64,000 bases of DNA, taken from an uncultured Pelagibacteraceae bacterium. GTDB lineage: Bacteria > Pseudomonadota > Alphaproteobacteria > Pelagibacterales > Pelagibacteraceae. The position numbers were made by a program, and so were the translations under genes. The notes below the pieces were generated by a model. The model saw only the letters and a list, made by a program, of their open reading frames with translations. It was not told where the DNA came from and did not search any database. The stretch spans positions 20,567 through 84,566 of the forward strand of contig CABYCY010000006.1 in the NCBI GenBank assembly GCA_902517615.1, in the 5' to 3' direction. Numbering within the stretch: the stretch's first letter is position 1; each line of letters starts with the position of its first letter. Below, piece by piece: positions 33,417 through 42,997 of this stretch.

Positions 33417-33557
33417 ATGAAAAGAACCTATCAACCATCTAATGTTAAACGGGCAAGAAAACATGGTTTTCGTTCAAAAATGAAAACTAAGGGTGGAAAA
33501 AAATTACTAGCTAGAAGACGTGCTAGAGGACGTAAGTCGTTAACAGTATCAGTTTAG
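33417..33557 (+). CDS. rpmH: 50S ribosomal protein L34
   Basis: A 46-residue, very basic ribosomal protein. The product begins [20 protein letters not shown] and continues with [14 protein letters not shown], a near-canonical L34. It is followed after 4 bp by rnpA, the universal bacterial order rpmH-rnpA-yidD-yidC. The 97 bp upstream, shared with the divergent membrane protein, must hold both promoters. Confidence 0.97.
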   Translation: MKRTYQPSNVKRARKHGFRSKMKTKGGKKLLARRRARGRKSLTVSV

Positions 33558-33561
33558 TATC

Positions 33562-33903
33562 ATGAAAAGCAAAATTCTTGCTCTTTCAAAAAATGAAGAA
33601 TTCAAAAATTTGCTAAAGCAAAAAAAAATTTCTAATAAATATGTAACTATTTTTTTTGGTAAATTATTGAATAAAAATAACCAAAGACTAAACATTAGCT
33701 TCGTGACTAAGAAAAAAATTGGTAATGCCATCAAAAGAAACAAAATTAAAAGAAGATTAAGAAACATTGTGAATGAAGCTGTTAAAAAAATATCAATTAA
33801 CTTAGATTATTCATTCCTTGTTATCGCTAAGCCTTCTATGCTAAATAATGAATACAAAATTATAAAAGAAATACTATTTCAGGATTTAGAAAAAATAAGA
33901 TAA
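33562..33903 (+). CDS. rnpA: Ribonuclease P protein component
   Basis: Protein cofactor of RNase P, which matures tRNA 5' ends. The 113-residue protein has the FFGKLLN substrate-cleft strand and the conserved basic helix [20 protein letters not shown] (about 52-71). Sequence is otherwise poorly conserved, as is usual. Its TAA overlaps the yidD ATG by one base. Confidence 0.93.
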   Translation: MKSKILALSKNEEFKNLLKQKKISNKYVTIFFGKLLNKNNQRLNISFVTKKKIGNAIKRNKIKRRLRNIVNEAVKKISINLDYSFLVIAKPSMLNNEYKIIKEILFQDLEKIR

Positions 33904-34151
33904 TGAATATTTTTACTTTAATTTTAATTAAATTTATTAAAGGTTATAAATACTTAATCAGCCCTTTATTTGGTCATTCTTGTAGATATTTACCCACATG
34001 TTCGGAATATAGCATTGATGCATTAAAAGAATTTGGTTTTTTTAAAGGCTTGTTTATGAGTATTAAAAGAATTTTATCATGCCATCCAATAAAATTTTTA
34101 GGCGGTGGCGAGGGATTTGATCCTGTAAAAAAAAAAATTAAAGGAGAATAA
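33903..34151 (+). CDS. yidD: Membrane protein insertion efficiency factor YidD
   Basis: Small protein of 82 residues that assists YidC-mediated membrane insertion. It has an amphipathic N-terminal helix (about 3-18), the signature [20 protein letters not shown] (about 26-45), and [16 protein letters not shown] near the C-terminus. It overlaps rnpA by one base and is followed 2 bp later by yidC. Confidence 0.94.
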   Translation: MNIFTLILIKFIKGYKYLISPLFGHSCRYLPTCSEYSIDALKEFGFFKGLFMSIKRILSCHPIKFLGGGEGFDPVKKKIKGE

Positions 34152-34153
34152 AC

Positions 34154-35830
34154 TTGGAAACTCGTAATATAATTGCCGCTATCAGCTTATCAGCAGCTGT
34201 GATAATTTTATATTCACTGTTCTTTGCTCCACCACCAGTTAAAAAAGAAAATATAGCTGAAAAAAATAAAACTGAACAAAACTCAGACGCACCGAGTTTG
34301 GATCAAAAAGAAAAAATCACTGAAATTTCTAGAGACGAAGCATTAAGTCAAAGTGAAAGAATTCAATTTGAAAATCAAAGTATAGTTGGGTCTATATCTT
34401 TAAAAGGTGCAACAATTGATGATCTTACATTTAAAGATTACAATACAAGTTTGGAAAGTAATGAAAAAGTAACTCTTCTTACTCCAAGAAATTCTAAAGA
34501 TGGATATTTAATAGAAAGTGGTTTTATTACTACTGATAAAAATCTTGAAATTCCTGGCTCTAATTCTATTTGGACCGTTTCAGGAAATAATAAATTGACC
34601 GATCAATCACCTGTAAAACTAACATGGACAAACGATCAAGATATTACATTTGAAAAAGAAATAAATTTAGATGATAAATTTTTATTCACTATTAAACAAA
34701 GAGTAATAAATTCTAGTAATAGAAAGTATGACTTTTATTCTTATGGTCAAATAATAAGAAATAAAATTCCTGAGATATCAGGCTTTTATATTCTTCATGA
34801 AGGATTGGTAGCTACTCTTGATGATGAATTAATTGAAGAAGATTATGATGATATACAAGAAAAAAAGTTCACTAGAACAGCTGAAAAAGGTTGGTTAGGA
34901 ATTGGAGATAAATATTGGATTACCTCATTAATCCCACCAAGAGGTAAAGAATTTAAAACTACGTTTGATTATAAAAACAAGTTCAGAGCAAATTTTGTTG
35001 CAACTGAGCCATTAGAATTAAATGCAAATTCTTCAATTGAGGAGAAGATACAAATTATTGTAGCTGCTAAAAGAGTAGATGTTATTGATGGTTATGCAGA
35101 GTCTTTAAAAATAGACAAGTTTGATTTAACGATTGATTGGGGAATAATGTACTTTATTACTCGACCCTTATTCACTGCTTTAGAATATTTTTTTAAAATA
35201 TTTGGTAATTATGGGTTAGCCATCATTGCGGTTACGGTTTGTATTAGACTAGCATTTTTTCCTTTGGCTAATTTTTCATTCAGAAGTATGGCAAAAATGA
35301 AAGCCTTACAGCCCGAACAGGCACGTCTTAAAGAGCTTCATAAAAATGATAAAATGGCACTCCAAAAAGCTACTATGGCTCTTTTTAAACGTGAGAAGGT
35401 TAATCCTATGAGTGGATGTCTACCAATACTTGTGCAGATCCCAGTGTTCTTTGCCTTATACAAAGTTTTATTTGTTACGATAGAAATGCGCCATATGCCT
35501 TTCTATGGTTGGATACATGACCTAAGCGCTAAGGATCCCACTTCAATATTTAATCTTTTTGGTCTTATACCAATAGATGTGCCTTCATTCCTTGTAATAG
35601 GAGCGTGGCCTGTAGCGATGGGATTTTCAATGTTTATTCAGCAAAAATTAAATCCTGCACCCACAGATCCTATGCAAGCAAAGATTTTTATGTTCTTCCC
35701 ATTATTCTTAACTGTAATACTTGCGCCTTTTCCTAGTGGCCTAGTGATCTATTGGACGGTAAATAATATTTTAACTATGGCTCAACAGGTTGTAATTATG
35801 AAACGTACAACAGTCAAAACTACAACCTAA
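34154..35830 (+). CDS. yidC: Membrane protein insertase YidC
   Basis: Inserts inner-membrane proteins, alone or with SecYEG. The 558-residue protein has an N-terminal helix (about 5-24), a charged linker, the large periplasmic domain (about 60-335) and the conserved C-terminal helices with RLAFFPLANFSFRSMAKMKA and MSGCLPILVQIPVFFALYKV. The start is TTG at 34154 (METRNIIAAI), supported by AGGAG eight bases upstream. The gene closes the rpmH-rnpA-yidD-yidC cluster; engB, which often follows, is absent and argB comes next. Confidence 0.96.
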   Translation: METRNIIAAISLSAAVIILYSLFFAPPPVKKENIAEKNKTEQNSDAPSLDQKEKITEISRDEALSQSERIQFENQSIVGSISLKGATIDDLTFKDYNTSLESNEKVTLLTPRNSKDGYLIESGFITTDKNLEIPGSNSIWTVSGNNKLTDQSPVKLTWTNDQDITFEKEINLDDKFLFTIKQRVINSSNRKYDFYSYGQIIRNKIPEISGFYILHEGLVATLDDELIEEDYDDIQEKKFTRTAEKGWLGIGDKYWITSLIPPRGKEFKTTFDYKNKFRANFVATEPLELNANSSIEEKIQIIVAAKRVDVIDGYAESLKIDKFDLTIDWGIMYFITRPLFTALEYFFKIFGNYGLAIIAVTVCIRLAFFPLANFSFRSMAKMKALQPEQARLKELHKNDKMALQKATMALFKREKVNPMSGCLPILVQIPVFFALYKVLFVTIEMRHMPFYGWIHDLSAKDPTSIFNLFGLIPIDVPSFLVIGAWPVAMGFSMFIQQKLNPAPTDPMQAKIFMFFPLFLTVILAPFPSGLVIYWTVNNILTMAQQVVIMKRTTVKTTT

Positions 35831-35848
35831 CACTTCAATAAATAATAA

Positions 35849-36697
35849 ATGGATCTAGAAAAAATATTACCTGAAGATGGACCACCAATAAATGAAGTAA
35901 CTAAATATATTGAAAAATACGAAAATGATTTAATAGTAATTAAATATGGTGGAAACGTTTTAATTGATAGAAACGTATTTAATAACTTTATAACTGATCT
36001 TAGTATTTTAAATAAATTAGGCCTTGCAACTGTTGTAATTCATGGTGGTGGACCTAGAATTAAAAGAGAGCTAGAAAAATCAAATATTCAATCAAAATTT
36101 ATAAGAGGACTAAGAGTTACTGATAAAAATATTATTAGTATTGTTGAGTCTGTTCTTATTGATTTTAATGATGACATTGTTAATTCCTTAAAAGACAAAG
36201 GAATAGAAGCAATCTCTATTCATACAAAAAATAATAATGTTATAAAAACTATTCCAGAAGCAGAAGAGCTAGGATTTGTGGGAATACCAAATGAGATAAA
36301 TAATGAACAAATATTAAATGTAATTAATCAAAATAAAATTCCTATAATTTCACCACTAGGATTAGATAAAGAAAACCAAACATATAATATTAATGGAGAT
36401 ACAGCTGCAATGGCTATAGCAAAATCTTTAAAATCTAGAAGACTACTGTTAATGACCAATGTTGATGGTGTTTTAGATAAAAATAAAAAATTAGTAGAAG
36501 AAATTTCTTCATCTGAAATTTTGGAGATGATTAAAGATGAAACTATTACAGAGGGTATGATACCTAAAATAAATGCTTGCTTAGATGCAGTGAACAATGG
36601 TGTTACAGCAGTTGGGATAATCAATGGCACAAAGCCACATTCATGTTTATGGGAAATATTTTCTGATAAAGGTTCTGGGACTTTAATAAGACAATGA
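35849..36697 (+). CDS. argB: Acetylglutamate kinase
   Basis: Second step of arginine synthesis. The 282-residue amino-acid-kinase-fold protein shows IKYGGNVLID (ATP-binding lysine), VIHGGGPRIKREL, the ornithine/arginine region YNINGDTAAMAIAKSL and LMTNVDGVLD. It overlaps the HAD phosphatase gene by 4 bp (ATGA). An N-terminal extension of about 25 residues, as in arginine-inhibited hexameric forms, is present, so feedback inhibition is plausible but not shown. Confidence 0.96.
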   Translation: MDLEKILPEDGPPINEVTKYIEKYENDLIVIKYGGNVLIDRNVFNNFITDLSILNKLGLATVVIHGGGPRIKRELEKSNIQSKFIRGLRVTDKNIISIVESVLIDFNDDIVNSLKDKGIEAISIHTKNNNVIKTIPEAEELGFVGIPNEINNEQILNVINQNKIPIISPLGLDKENQTYNINGDTAAMAIAKSLKSRRLLLMTNVDGVLDKNKKLVEEISSSEILEMIKDETITEGMIPKINACLDAVNNGVTAVGIINGTKPHSCLWEIFSDKGSGTLIRQ

Positions 36698-37365
36698 AAG
36701 AATTAAAGAATATTAAGAATATATTGTTCGATTGCGATGGGGTGCTCTACAGTGATCTCGAAGGAGTATTTGGTCAAGTAAGTATAAAAATGACTCAATA
36801 TATTTCAAATAAATTAAATGTAGATTTAAAAGAAGCAAAAGAATTACAAACAAATTATTTTCATAAATATAACACTAGTCTTAATGGTTTAATGATACAT
36901 CATGATATACCTCCAAGAGAATTTCTAGACTACGTGCATGACATCAATTTAGATTTTTTAAAGAAAGATACTGTTTTAAGGAATGAGTTAGAAAATATTA
37001 ATCTAAAAAAATTTGTGTTTACAAATGGTAGCAAAGAACATGTTAAAAATATTACTACTCATTTAGGAATTGATGGTCAATTTGATGGTGTATTTGATAT
37101 TGTTGATGCAGAATACAGTCCAAAACCTGAGGCAAAGGCATTTGATCTTATGGTCAAAAAATTTCAAATCGATCCAACTGAGTCACTATACATTGAAGAT
37201 ATTGCAAAAAACTTATCAATTGGAAAAGAAAGAGGAGCAAAAACAGTTTGGTTAATCAATGATGAATACTGGGGGAAAAAAGAGTCTGATAAAGAATATA
37301 TTGATTACAAAATAGAAAATCTTTCTTTATTTTTAAAAGAAATAAGGTTATTAAAAAACTCATAA
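36694..37365 (+). CDS. HAD hydrolase, pyrimidine 5'-nucleotidase type
   Basis: Haloacid dehalogenase-like phosphatase of 223 residues related to the SDT1/PHM8 pyrimidine nucleotidase group. The motif I aspartates are in LFDCDGVLY (11-19), the cap region includes LQTNYFHKYNTSLNGLM, motif II FVFTNGS, motif III lysine in YSPKPEAKAFD and motif IV YIEDIAKNL. It overlaps argB by 4 bp and precedes dapD by 4 bp. Substrate is inferred from the cap sequence. Confidence 0.85.
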   Translation: MKELKNIKNILFDCDGVLYSDLEGVFGQVSIKMTQYISNKLNVDLKEAKELQTNYFHKYNTSLNGLMIHHDIPPREFLDYVHDINLDFLKKDTVLRNELENINLKKFVFTNGSKEHVKNITTHLGIDGQFDGVFDIVDAEYSPKPEAKAFDLMVKKFQIDPTESLYIEDIAKNLSIGKERGAKTVWLINDEYWGKKESDKEYIDYKIENLSLFLKEIRLLKNS

Positions 37366-37369
37366 AATT

Positions 37370-38197
37370 ATGAGTATAGAAAAAATTATAAATGAAGCTT
37401 GGGAAAATAAAGACCAAGTAAATCAAAATTCAGATCAGTCATTAAAGGACGCCATTAATCAAGTAATCAGTGATTTAGATAGTGGGAAATCAAGGGTTGC
37501 TGAAAAGATCAATGGTGAATGGGTTACTCATCAACATTTAAAAAAAGCTATCATGTTAAGTTTTAGAATGTATCCAATGGAAAATTTAAACGGCCCATAC
37601 AGTAGTTGGTATGACAAAGCTCATTTATTAAAAGGAAAAACCGCAGGCTGGACAAAGGAACAGCATGAAGCAGCTGGTTTTCGTATGACGCCCAATAGTC
37701 CTGTTCGTCCGGGGTCTTTTATCGGAAAGAATGCTGTTTTAATGCCTTGTTATGTAAACATAGGTGCATATGTGGATGAAGGAACTATGTTAGACACTTT
37801 TTCAAGGGCAGGGTCATGCTCTCAAATAGGAAAAAATTGTCATATCTCTGCAGGTTCTGGAATTGGTGGCGTCTTGGAACCCGCTCAAGCATTACCAACA
37901 ATTATTGAAGATAATGTTTTTGTTGGGGCGATGTCAGAGGTTGTCGAAGGTGTAATAGTTGGAGAAGGCTCTGTTCTGAGTATGGGAATGTATATTGGAC
38001 AATCAACAAAAATTGTTAATAGAAAAACTGGTGAAATAACTTATGGAAAAATTCCTCCTTATTCAGTGGTAGTTCCAGGATCCCTGCCAGATAAAAACAA
38101 TCCACAAGCACCATCTTTATATTGTGCAGTAATAATTAAACAAGTTGACGAAAAAACAAGATCGAAAACATCAGTTAATGATCTTTTAAGAGAATAA
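37370..38197 (+). CDS. dapD: Tetrahydrodipicolinate N-succinyltransferase
   Basis: Succinylates tetrahydrodipicolinate in the diaminopimelate/lysine route. The 275-residue protein has an N-terminal helical domain and a left-handed beta-helix from about residue 105, with hexapeptide repeats such as GKNAVLMPCYVNIGAYVDEG and the conserved FRMTPNSPVRPGSFIG. It is followed after 2 bp by dapE, confirming the succinylase pathway. Confidence 0.97.
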   Translation: MSIEKIINEAWENKDQVNQNSDQSLKDAINQVISDLDSGKSRVAEKINGEWVTHQHLKKAIMLSFRMYPMENLNGPYSSWYDKAHLLKGKTAGWTKEQHEAAGFRMTPNSPVRPGSFIGKNAVLMPCYVNIGAYVDEGTMLDTFSRAGSCSQIGKNCHISAGSGIGGVLEPAQALPTIIEDNVFVGAMSEVVEGVIVGEGSVLSMGMYIGQSTKIVNRKTGEITYGKIPPYSVVVPGSLPDKNNPQAPSLYCAVIIKQVDEKTRSKTSVNDLLRE

Positions 38198-38199
38198 AA

Positions 38200-39357
38200 A
38201 TGCAAAAAATTAATGAACTTCAATTAGCAAAAGAGCTAATTAGGTTTCCATCTGTTACAAAAACTGATGCCGGTGTTATTAAATTTTTAGAAAAAAAGTT
38301 AAAAAAAATTGGCTTTAAAACTAAAATACTCGAGTTCAAAGATAAAAATAGTTATCCTGTAAAAAATCTTTATGCAAGACTTGGTACCGCAGGTCCAAAT
38401 TTTTGTTATGCAGGTCATTTGGATGTGGTGCCACCTGGTAATTTAAATGATTGGACTGTGAATCCCTTTAAACCTGCTATCAAAAAAGGATATTTAATTG
38501 GAAGAGGCGCAAATGATATGAAAAGCTCAATAGCTGCATTTGTTGCTGCGGTAAGCAATTTTTCAAAAAACAATAAAAAATTTGGTGGATCTATTAGTCT
38601 TTTAATTACAGGAGACGAAGAAGGAATTGCGATAAATGGTACTAAAAAGGTTGTTGAGTATTTAAGACAAAGAAAAGAAAAAATAAATTTTTGTTTGGTA
38701 GGAGAGCCTACGAATCCAAATAAACTGGGAGAAATGATAAAAATTGGTCGAAGAGGTAGCATTACTGGAAGACTGTCTGTCATTGGTATTCAAGGTCACG
38801 TCGCTTATCCAAACAGAGCAAATAACCCATCAACAGCTTTAATCCAAATACTTAAAGAGTTAAAAGAAATTAAATTTGATAAAGGAACAAAAGATTTTCA
38901 ACCCACAAATTTAGAAATAACTAAAATTAATATTGATAATTCAGCTGATAATGTAATTCCAGGATTAGCTAGTGCATGCTTTAATATAAGATTTAATAAT
39001 AAACATACGTCATATAAATTAAAGAATAAAATAAATAAAATAATCAAAAAAATATGTAATAAATACAAATCAAAATATAAAATTGAATATAGTGTTTCTG
39101 GTGAGGCTTTTTTAACTAAACCAAATAAAACTACATTTATGATACAAAATACAATTAAAAAAATTACTAAAATTAAACCTATACTATCTACAACTGGTGG
39201 AACTTCTGATGCAAGATTTATAAGAAAAATAGCTCCATGTTTAGAATTTGGATTAGTAGGAAAAACTATGCATAAGGTAGGAGAATGTGTGTCCTTATCT
39301 GATTTAAAAAAATTAACTTTAATTTATACTAAAATATTAGATAAATACTTTAAGTGA
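38200..39357 (+). CDS. dapE: Succinyl-diaminopimelate desuccinylase
   Basis: Di-zinc M20 hydrolase releasing LL-diaminopimelate. The 385-residue protein has YAGHLDVVPPGNLNDW (first zinc His), GRGANDMKSSIAAF (bridging Asp), TGDEEG (catalytic Glu) and GGTSDARFI near the C-terminus. Its stop overlaps the GTG start of the next gene by 4 bp. Enzymes dapA, dapB and dapF are not in the window. Confidence 0.96.
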   Translation: MQKINELQLAKELIRFPSVTKTDAGVIKFLEKKLKKIGFKTKILEFKDKNSYPVKNLYARLGTAGPNFCYAGHLDVVPPGNLNDWTVNPFKPAIKKGYLIGRGANDMKSSIAAFVAAVSNFSKNNKKFGGSISLLITGDEEGIAINGTKKVVEYLRQRKEKINFCLVGEPTNPNKLGEMIKIGRRGSITGRLSVIGIQGHVAYPNRANNPSTALIQILKELKEIKFDKGTKDFQPTNLEITKINIDNSADNVIPGLASACFNIRFNNKHTSYKLKNKINKIIKKICNKYKSKYKIEYSVSGEAFLTKPNKTTFMIQNTIKKITKIKPILSTTGGTSDARFIRKIAPCLEFGLVGKTMHKVGECVSLSDLKKLTLIYTKILDKYFK

Positions 39358-40283
39358 AAACTGGTTTAATTACATCAGATACATCTCAAAATCATGACAC
39401 GGGTCCTGGTCATCCAGAGCAAATAGCAAGGGTATCTGTCATAGTAGATAATTTTAAAAAACTTAATAATAAAAATCTAGTATGGAAGAAACCATCTAAA
39501 ATTTCAGATGATATTATTTTAACTACACACGAAAATGATTATTTAAATTTAGTTAAAAGTTCTTTTCCAAAAAATGGTTTTTCTTCACTAGATGGAGATA
39601 CCATTATTTCACCAGGAAGTAAGGAAGCAACCTTCGATGCTGTTGGATCAATAATTACTGCAATTGATGGAGTGGAAAAAAAAGAATTCAGAAATGCATT
39701 TTGTGGTGTTCGCCCTCCTGGACATCATAGTTCACAGAACAAAGCAGCAGGTTTTTGTATTTTAAATTCTATAAGTATTGGTGCTAATTATTTATTAAAC
39801 AAATATAAATATAAGAAAATTGCAATAATAGATTTTGATGTACATCATGGCAATGGAACTCAAGACATTTTTTATGAAAATGAAAGTGTGCTTTTTATAT
39901 CAACTCACCAGTATCCATACTATCCTGGAACTGGCTCAGAAAAAGAAAAAGGTAAATTTAACAATATCTACAATATACCTTTGCCCGCCGGTATAAGTTC
40001 AGAAGAATATTTAAACGTATTTGAACGCGTATTAAAAAAATTGGAAGAGTTTAATCCTGAATTTATATTAATTAGTGCTGGTTTTGATGCCCATGTGGAT
40101 GACCCACTAGCTCAATTTAATCTTAAAACAGAGGATTATTATACTATCACTAAAAGAATATTGGAAGTTTCTAAAAAATTTTGTAATGGAAAAATTGTTT
40201 CAATTTTAGAAGGTGGATACGATTTAAAAGCACTTCAAGATAGTACTAAAAGACATGTTGATGCTCTTTTAGAATTTAATTGA
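39354..40283 (+). CDS. HDAC-like (class II) deacetylase
   Basis: Zinc-dependent deacetylase of the histone deacetylase/acetoin utilisation/acetylpolyamine amidohydrolase superfamily. The 309-residue protein starts at GTG 39354, inside the dapE stop. Catalytic features are RPPGHHSSQ (His-His), IIDFDVHHGNGTQDIF (zinc Asp and His), STHQYPYYPGTG, GFDAHVDDPLA (zinc Asp) and EGGYD. Bacterial members act on polyamines, acetyl-lysine or small molecules; substrate is unknown here. The next gene encodes a SET-domain protein, 33 bp downstream. Confidence 0.9.
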   Translation: MKTGLITSDTSQNHDTGPGHPEQIARVSVIVDNFKKLNNKNLVWKKPSKISDDIILTTHENDYLNLVKSSFPKNGFSSLDGDTIISPGSKEATFDAVGSIITAIDGVEKKEFRNAFCGVRPPGHHSSQNKAAGFCILNSISIGANYLLNKYKYKKIAIIDFDVHHGNGTQDIFYENESVLFISTHQYPYYPGTGSEKEKGKFNNIYNIPLPAGISSEEYLNVFERVLKKLEEFNPEFILISAGFDAHVDDPLAQFNLKTEDYYTITKRILEVSKKFCNGKIVSILEGGYDLKALQDSTKRHVDALLEFN

Positions 40284-40316
40284 TAATTCTTAAGAAAACT
40301 CTAAATAAAAAACTTT

Positions 40317-40808
40317 ATGAAGTTATATAAAATTAAAAAATCTAATATCGATAATAAGGGTAGAGGACTTTATGCAACTTGTGATATTAAAAAAGGAACA
40401 AAAATTATTGATTATATTGGAAAACTAATTACAAAAAAACAAACACAAGATTCTGATAAATACGACAATCATAAACCAATATATTTATTTACAATAAATA
40501 AGAGATATGACTTAGATGGAGATTTCCAATGGAATACTGCTGGTTTAATTAATCATTCATGTGACAATAATTGTGATTACGATGGTAAAGGATTGAAAAT
40601 TTGGGTCAAAGCAATCAAAGATATTAAAAAAGGTGAGGAGTTTACATGCGATTATGGATTTGGTTATGATGAAAACTACAAACAATTTCCTTGTAAATGT
40701 AAATCAAAAAACTGTTGCAGTTATATTGTCAGGGCTGAATCTAGATGGCGTATTAATAAAAAATTTGCCATGGGTAACAAAAAAAAATTAATAAATAATT
40801 TTAAATAA
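40317..40808 (+). CDS. SET-domain protein, putative lysine methyltransferase
   Basis: Predicted SAM-dependent protein lysine methyltransferase of 163 residues consisting of a bare SET domain. It has NKGRGLYAT (13-21), LINHSCDNN (78-85, the conserved NHSC), GEEFTCDYGFGY (106-117, catalytic tyrosine) and a post-SET-like cysteine cluster (C126, C128, C133, C134). No pre-SET region or signal peptide. Its 3' end overlaps truA by 21 bp on the opposite strand. It lies 33 bp after the HDAC-like gene. Target unknown; HU/IHF, ribosomal proteins or EF-Tu are conceivable. Confidence 0.85.
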   Translation: MKLYKIKKSNIDNKGRGLYATCDIKKGTKIIDYIGKLITKKQTQDSDKYDNHKPIYLFTINKRYDLDGDFQWNTAGLINHSCDNNCDYDGKGLKIWVKAIKDIKKGEEFTCDYGFGYDENYKQFPCKCKSKNCCSYIVRAESRWRINKKFAMGNKKKLINNFK

Positions 40809-41528
40809 AAATAAACCACCTGGTGGAGCTGGTGGCGCACATAATTTTCTACTTTTAGATTTAAACACCTTTTCAAAAGTTGTTAAATCCCATTTTTTTT
40901 CTCCTAAATATTTTAAACAACCAACCATTGATCTAACTTGATGTTGCAAAAAAGACTGAGAACTAAATTGTAATTCAATTTTATTTTTGGATGATTTTAT
41001 TTTAATTGATTTAATAGTTTTAATTGGACTTTTTGCATTACAACTTGAGGCTCTAAAGGTCGAGTAGTCATTTGTGCCTAATAACTTTTGCGCACCCTTT
41101 TTCATCAATACCAAATTTAAGGGCCTCCGTACATGCCATGCTTTATTTTTTTCAATTATTGGTTGGCTTATTTGATTAAAAATAAAATATTTATAAATTC
41201 TTTGTTTAGCAGAAAATCTAGCGTGAAATTTGTTGTTTTTTTTTTTTATATTTTTTATCGCAACATCCTTTACATTTAAAAAATGATTTATAGATTTTAA
41301 AAATTTAATTGTATCAATTATTTTATTTTTACAATCAAAGTGTGCAGACTGTTCAAATGCGTGAACGCCTGTATCAGTTCTTCCTTGACCATGTAAAATT
41401 ATTTTTTCTTTTAATAGTTTTGATAATTTTTCTTGTATTAATCCTTGTATTGTTGAACCTTTTTTTTGTATCTGCCACCCACTAAAATTTGTTCCTACAT
41501 ACTCAATAAGTATCTGGTATCTATTCAT
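40788..41528 (-). CDS. truA: tRNA pseudouridine(38-40) synthase
   Basis: Modifies uridines 38-40 in the tRNA anticodon arm. The 246-residue protein has the start YQILIEYVGTNFSGWQIQ, the catalytic aspartate in GQGRTDTGVHAFEQ (about residue 52) and the C-terminal FLQHQVRSMVG. The ATG shares one base with the fmt stop, completing a def-fmt-truA operon. It overlaps the SET-domain gene by 21 bp convergently. Confidence 0.95.
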   Translation of the reverse strand: MNRYQILIEYVGTNFSGWQIQKKGSTIQGLIQEKLSKLLKEKIILHGQGRTDTGVHAFEQSAHFDCKNKIIDTIKFLKSINHFLNVKDVAIKNIKKKNNKFHARFSAKQRIYKYFIFNQISQPIIEKNKAWHVRRPLNLVLMKKGAQKLLGTNDYSTFRASSCNAKSPIKTIKSIKIKSSKNKIELQFSSQSFLQHQVRSMVGCLKYLGEKKWDLTTFEKVFKSKSRKLCAPPAPPGGLFLFKIIY

Positions 41529-42451
41529 TATAAAAATGAACCTTTTTTAATTTGTGTTCCTAGTACAAATTCACCAATATTTTGTGGTTTTTTTCCTTGT
41601 CTTTGTATTTCGCTAATCTTGATTGATTTTTTGTCTCCACAAGCAATTTCTAAATGATTAGATAAAATCTCGCCTGGTTTTCCTTGTGCTTGTCCAATTT
41701 CGGCTTTTAAAATCTTATGTCTTTCACCGTTAAACATAAAATAAGCCCCTGGCGCTGGGTATAGTCCGTTTATTTTACCAATTATAATTTTAGCATCATT
41801 TTTCCAATCAATTTGACCTTCATTTTTTTGGATTTTAGGGGCGTATGTTGCTAAGACATGATTTTGCTCTATGAAATTAGCCTTATTATCTAATATATCA
41901 TCAATGTTATCTAATATCTTTTCTGCTGCTAAGAATGAAAGTTTTTCACTAATCTCACTAGCATTTAAATTATTTTCAATATTGATTTTATAAATATTAC
42001 ATACTGGGCCTGTATCAAGTTCTTCAGATATTTTCATAATACTCAAACCTGTTTCTTTATCTAAATTCATTATTGCTCTTTGAATCGGAGCTGCCCCTCT
42101 CCATCTTGGAAGTAATGAGGCGTGTATATTAATAAATCCTTTTTTAGTTAAATTTAAAAATTCCTTTGGAATTATTTGCCCATAAGCAACTACTATTACT
42201 AAGTCAGCATCTATTGATTTAAAATATTTAAACTCTTCATTATTCTGTTTTAGTGAAGTTGGTGTTCTAAACTCTAAATTCAAAGTTTCAGATATTGCTT
42301 GTATTGGAGATTTATTAATTTTATGGCCCCTTTGAGATTTTTGAGGTGGTTGTGTATACACACAAGATATAGGATATCCATTTTGATAAAGAGACTTTAA
42401 GATTGGTACAGCAAACATGGGTGTACCCATAAATACAATTTTTTTTCCCAT
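41528..42451 (-). CDS. fmt: Methionyl-tRNA formyltransferase
   Basis: Formylates initiator Met-tRNA. The 307-residue protein has VFMGTPMFAVP at the N-terminus, the catalytic region NIHASLLPRWRGAAPIQRAI (about 107-126) and a C-terminal OB domain. It begins 3 bp after def and overlaps truA by one base; def-fmt adjacency links formylation and deformylation as in most bacteria. Confidence 0.96.
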   Translation of the reverse strand: MGKKIVFMGTPMFAVPILKSLYQNGYPISCVYTQPPQKSQRGHKINKSPIQAISETLNLEFRTPTSLKQNNEEFKYFKSIDADLVIVVAYGQIIPKEFLNLTKKGFINIHASLLPRWRGAAPIQRAIMNLDKETGLSIMKISEELDTGPVCNIYKINIENNLNASEISEKLSFLAAEKILDNIDDILDNKANFIEQNHVLATYAPKIQKNEGQIDWKNDAKIIIGKINGLYPAPGAYFMFNGERHKILKAEIGQAQGKPGEILSNHLEIACGDKKSIKISEIQRQGKKPQNIGEFVLGTQIKKGSFL

Positions 42452-42454
42452 TAA

Positions 42455-42973
42455 TTAAGCTTCTGCTGAGCTAGATTTTAATTTTGATAATTTTTTTATT
42501 ATCATTGAGCGCTTCAATTTTGAAAGATAGTCAATAAATAATATTCCTTCTAAATGATCCATTTCATGCTGAATACATGTGGCAAGTAAGCCATCAGCTT
42601 TTAATATTTTTTTATTTCCATCATAATCTAAATATTCAACCTCACACTTACTTGGTCTATCAATTTCTGCAAATTGATTTGGTACTGAAAGGCATCCTTC
42701 TTCGTAAGTAGCTTTTAGTGAATCTTTATTTTTAATAACTGGATTAACAAAATATCTAGGCTCTTTTTTATTTTCTTCTTTGCTAATATCCATCACTATA
42801 ATTCTTTTTGGTATCCCAACCTGAATTGCTGCTAGGCCTATTCCGTTTGCTTCATACATTGTTTCCAACATATCATCCATTAATTTCTGCTCTTCAATAC
42901 CCACCTTGTCTACAGGTTTTGATATTTGTCTTAGTAATTTATTTGGTTCTGTAATTATTGTTCTGATAGTCAT
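42455..42973 (-). CDS. def: Peptide deformylase
   Basis: Removes the N-formyl group from nascent proteins. The 172-residue metalloenzyme has all three motifs: GIGLAAIQVG, EEGCLSVPNQ (metal Cys) and QHEMDHLEGILFID (metal His pair and catalytic Glu). It lies 24 bp downstream of an unknown periplasmic protein gene and heads def-fmt-truA. Confidence 0.96.
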   Translation of the reverse strand: MTIRTIITEPNKLLRQISKPVDKVGIEEQKLMDDMLETMYEANGIGLAAIQVGIPKRIIVMDISKEENKKEPRYFVNPVIKNKDSLKATYEEGCLSVPNQFAEIDRPSKCEVEYLDYDGNKKILKADGLLATCIQHEMDHLEGILFIDYLSKLKRSMIIKKLSKLKSSSAEA

Positions 42974-42997
42974 AAAACTTTTATTTTATTATAATTA

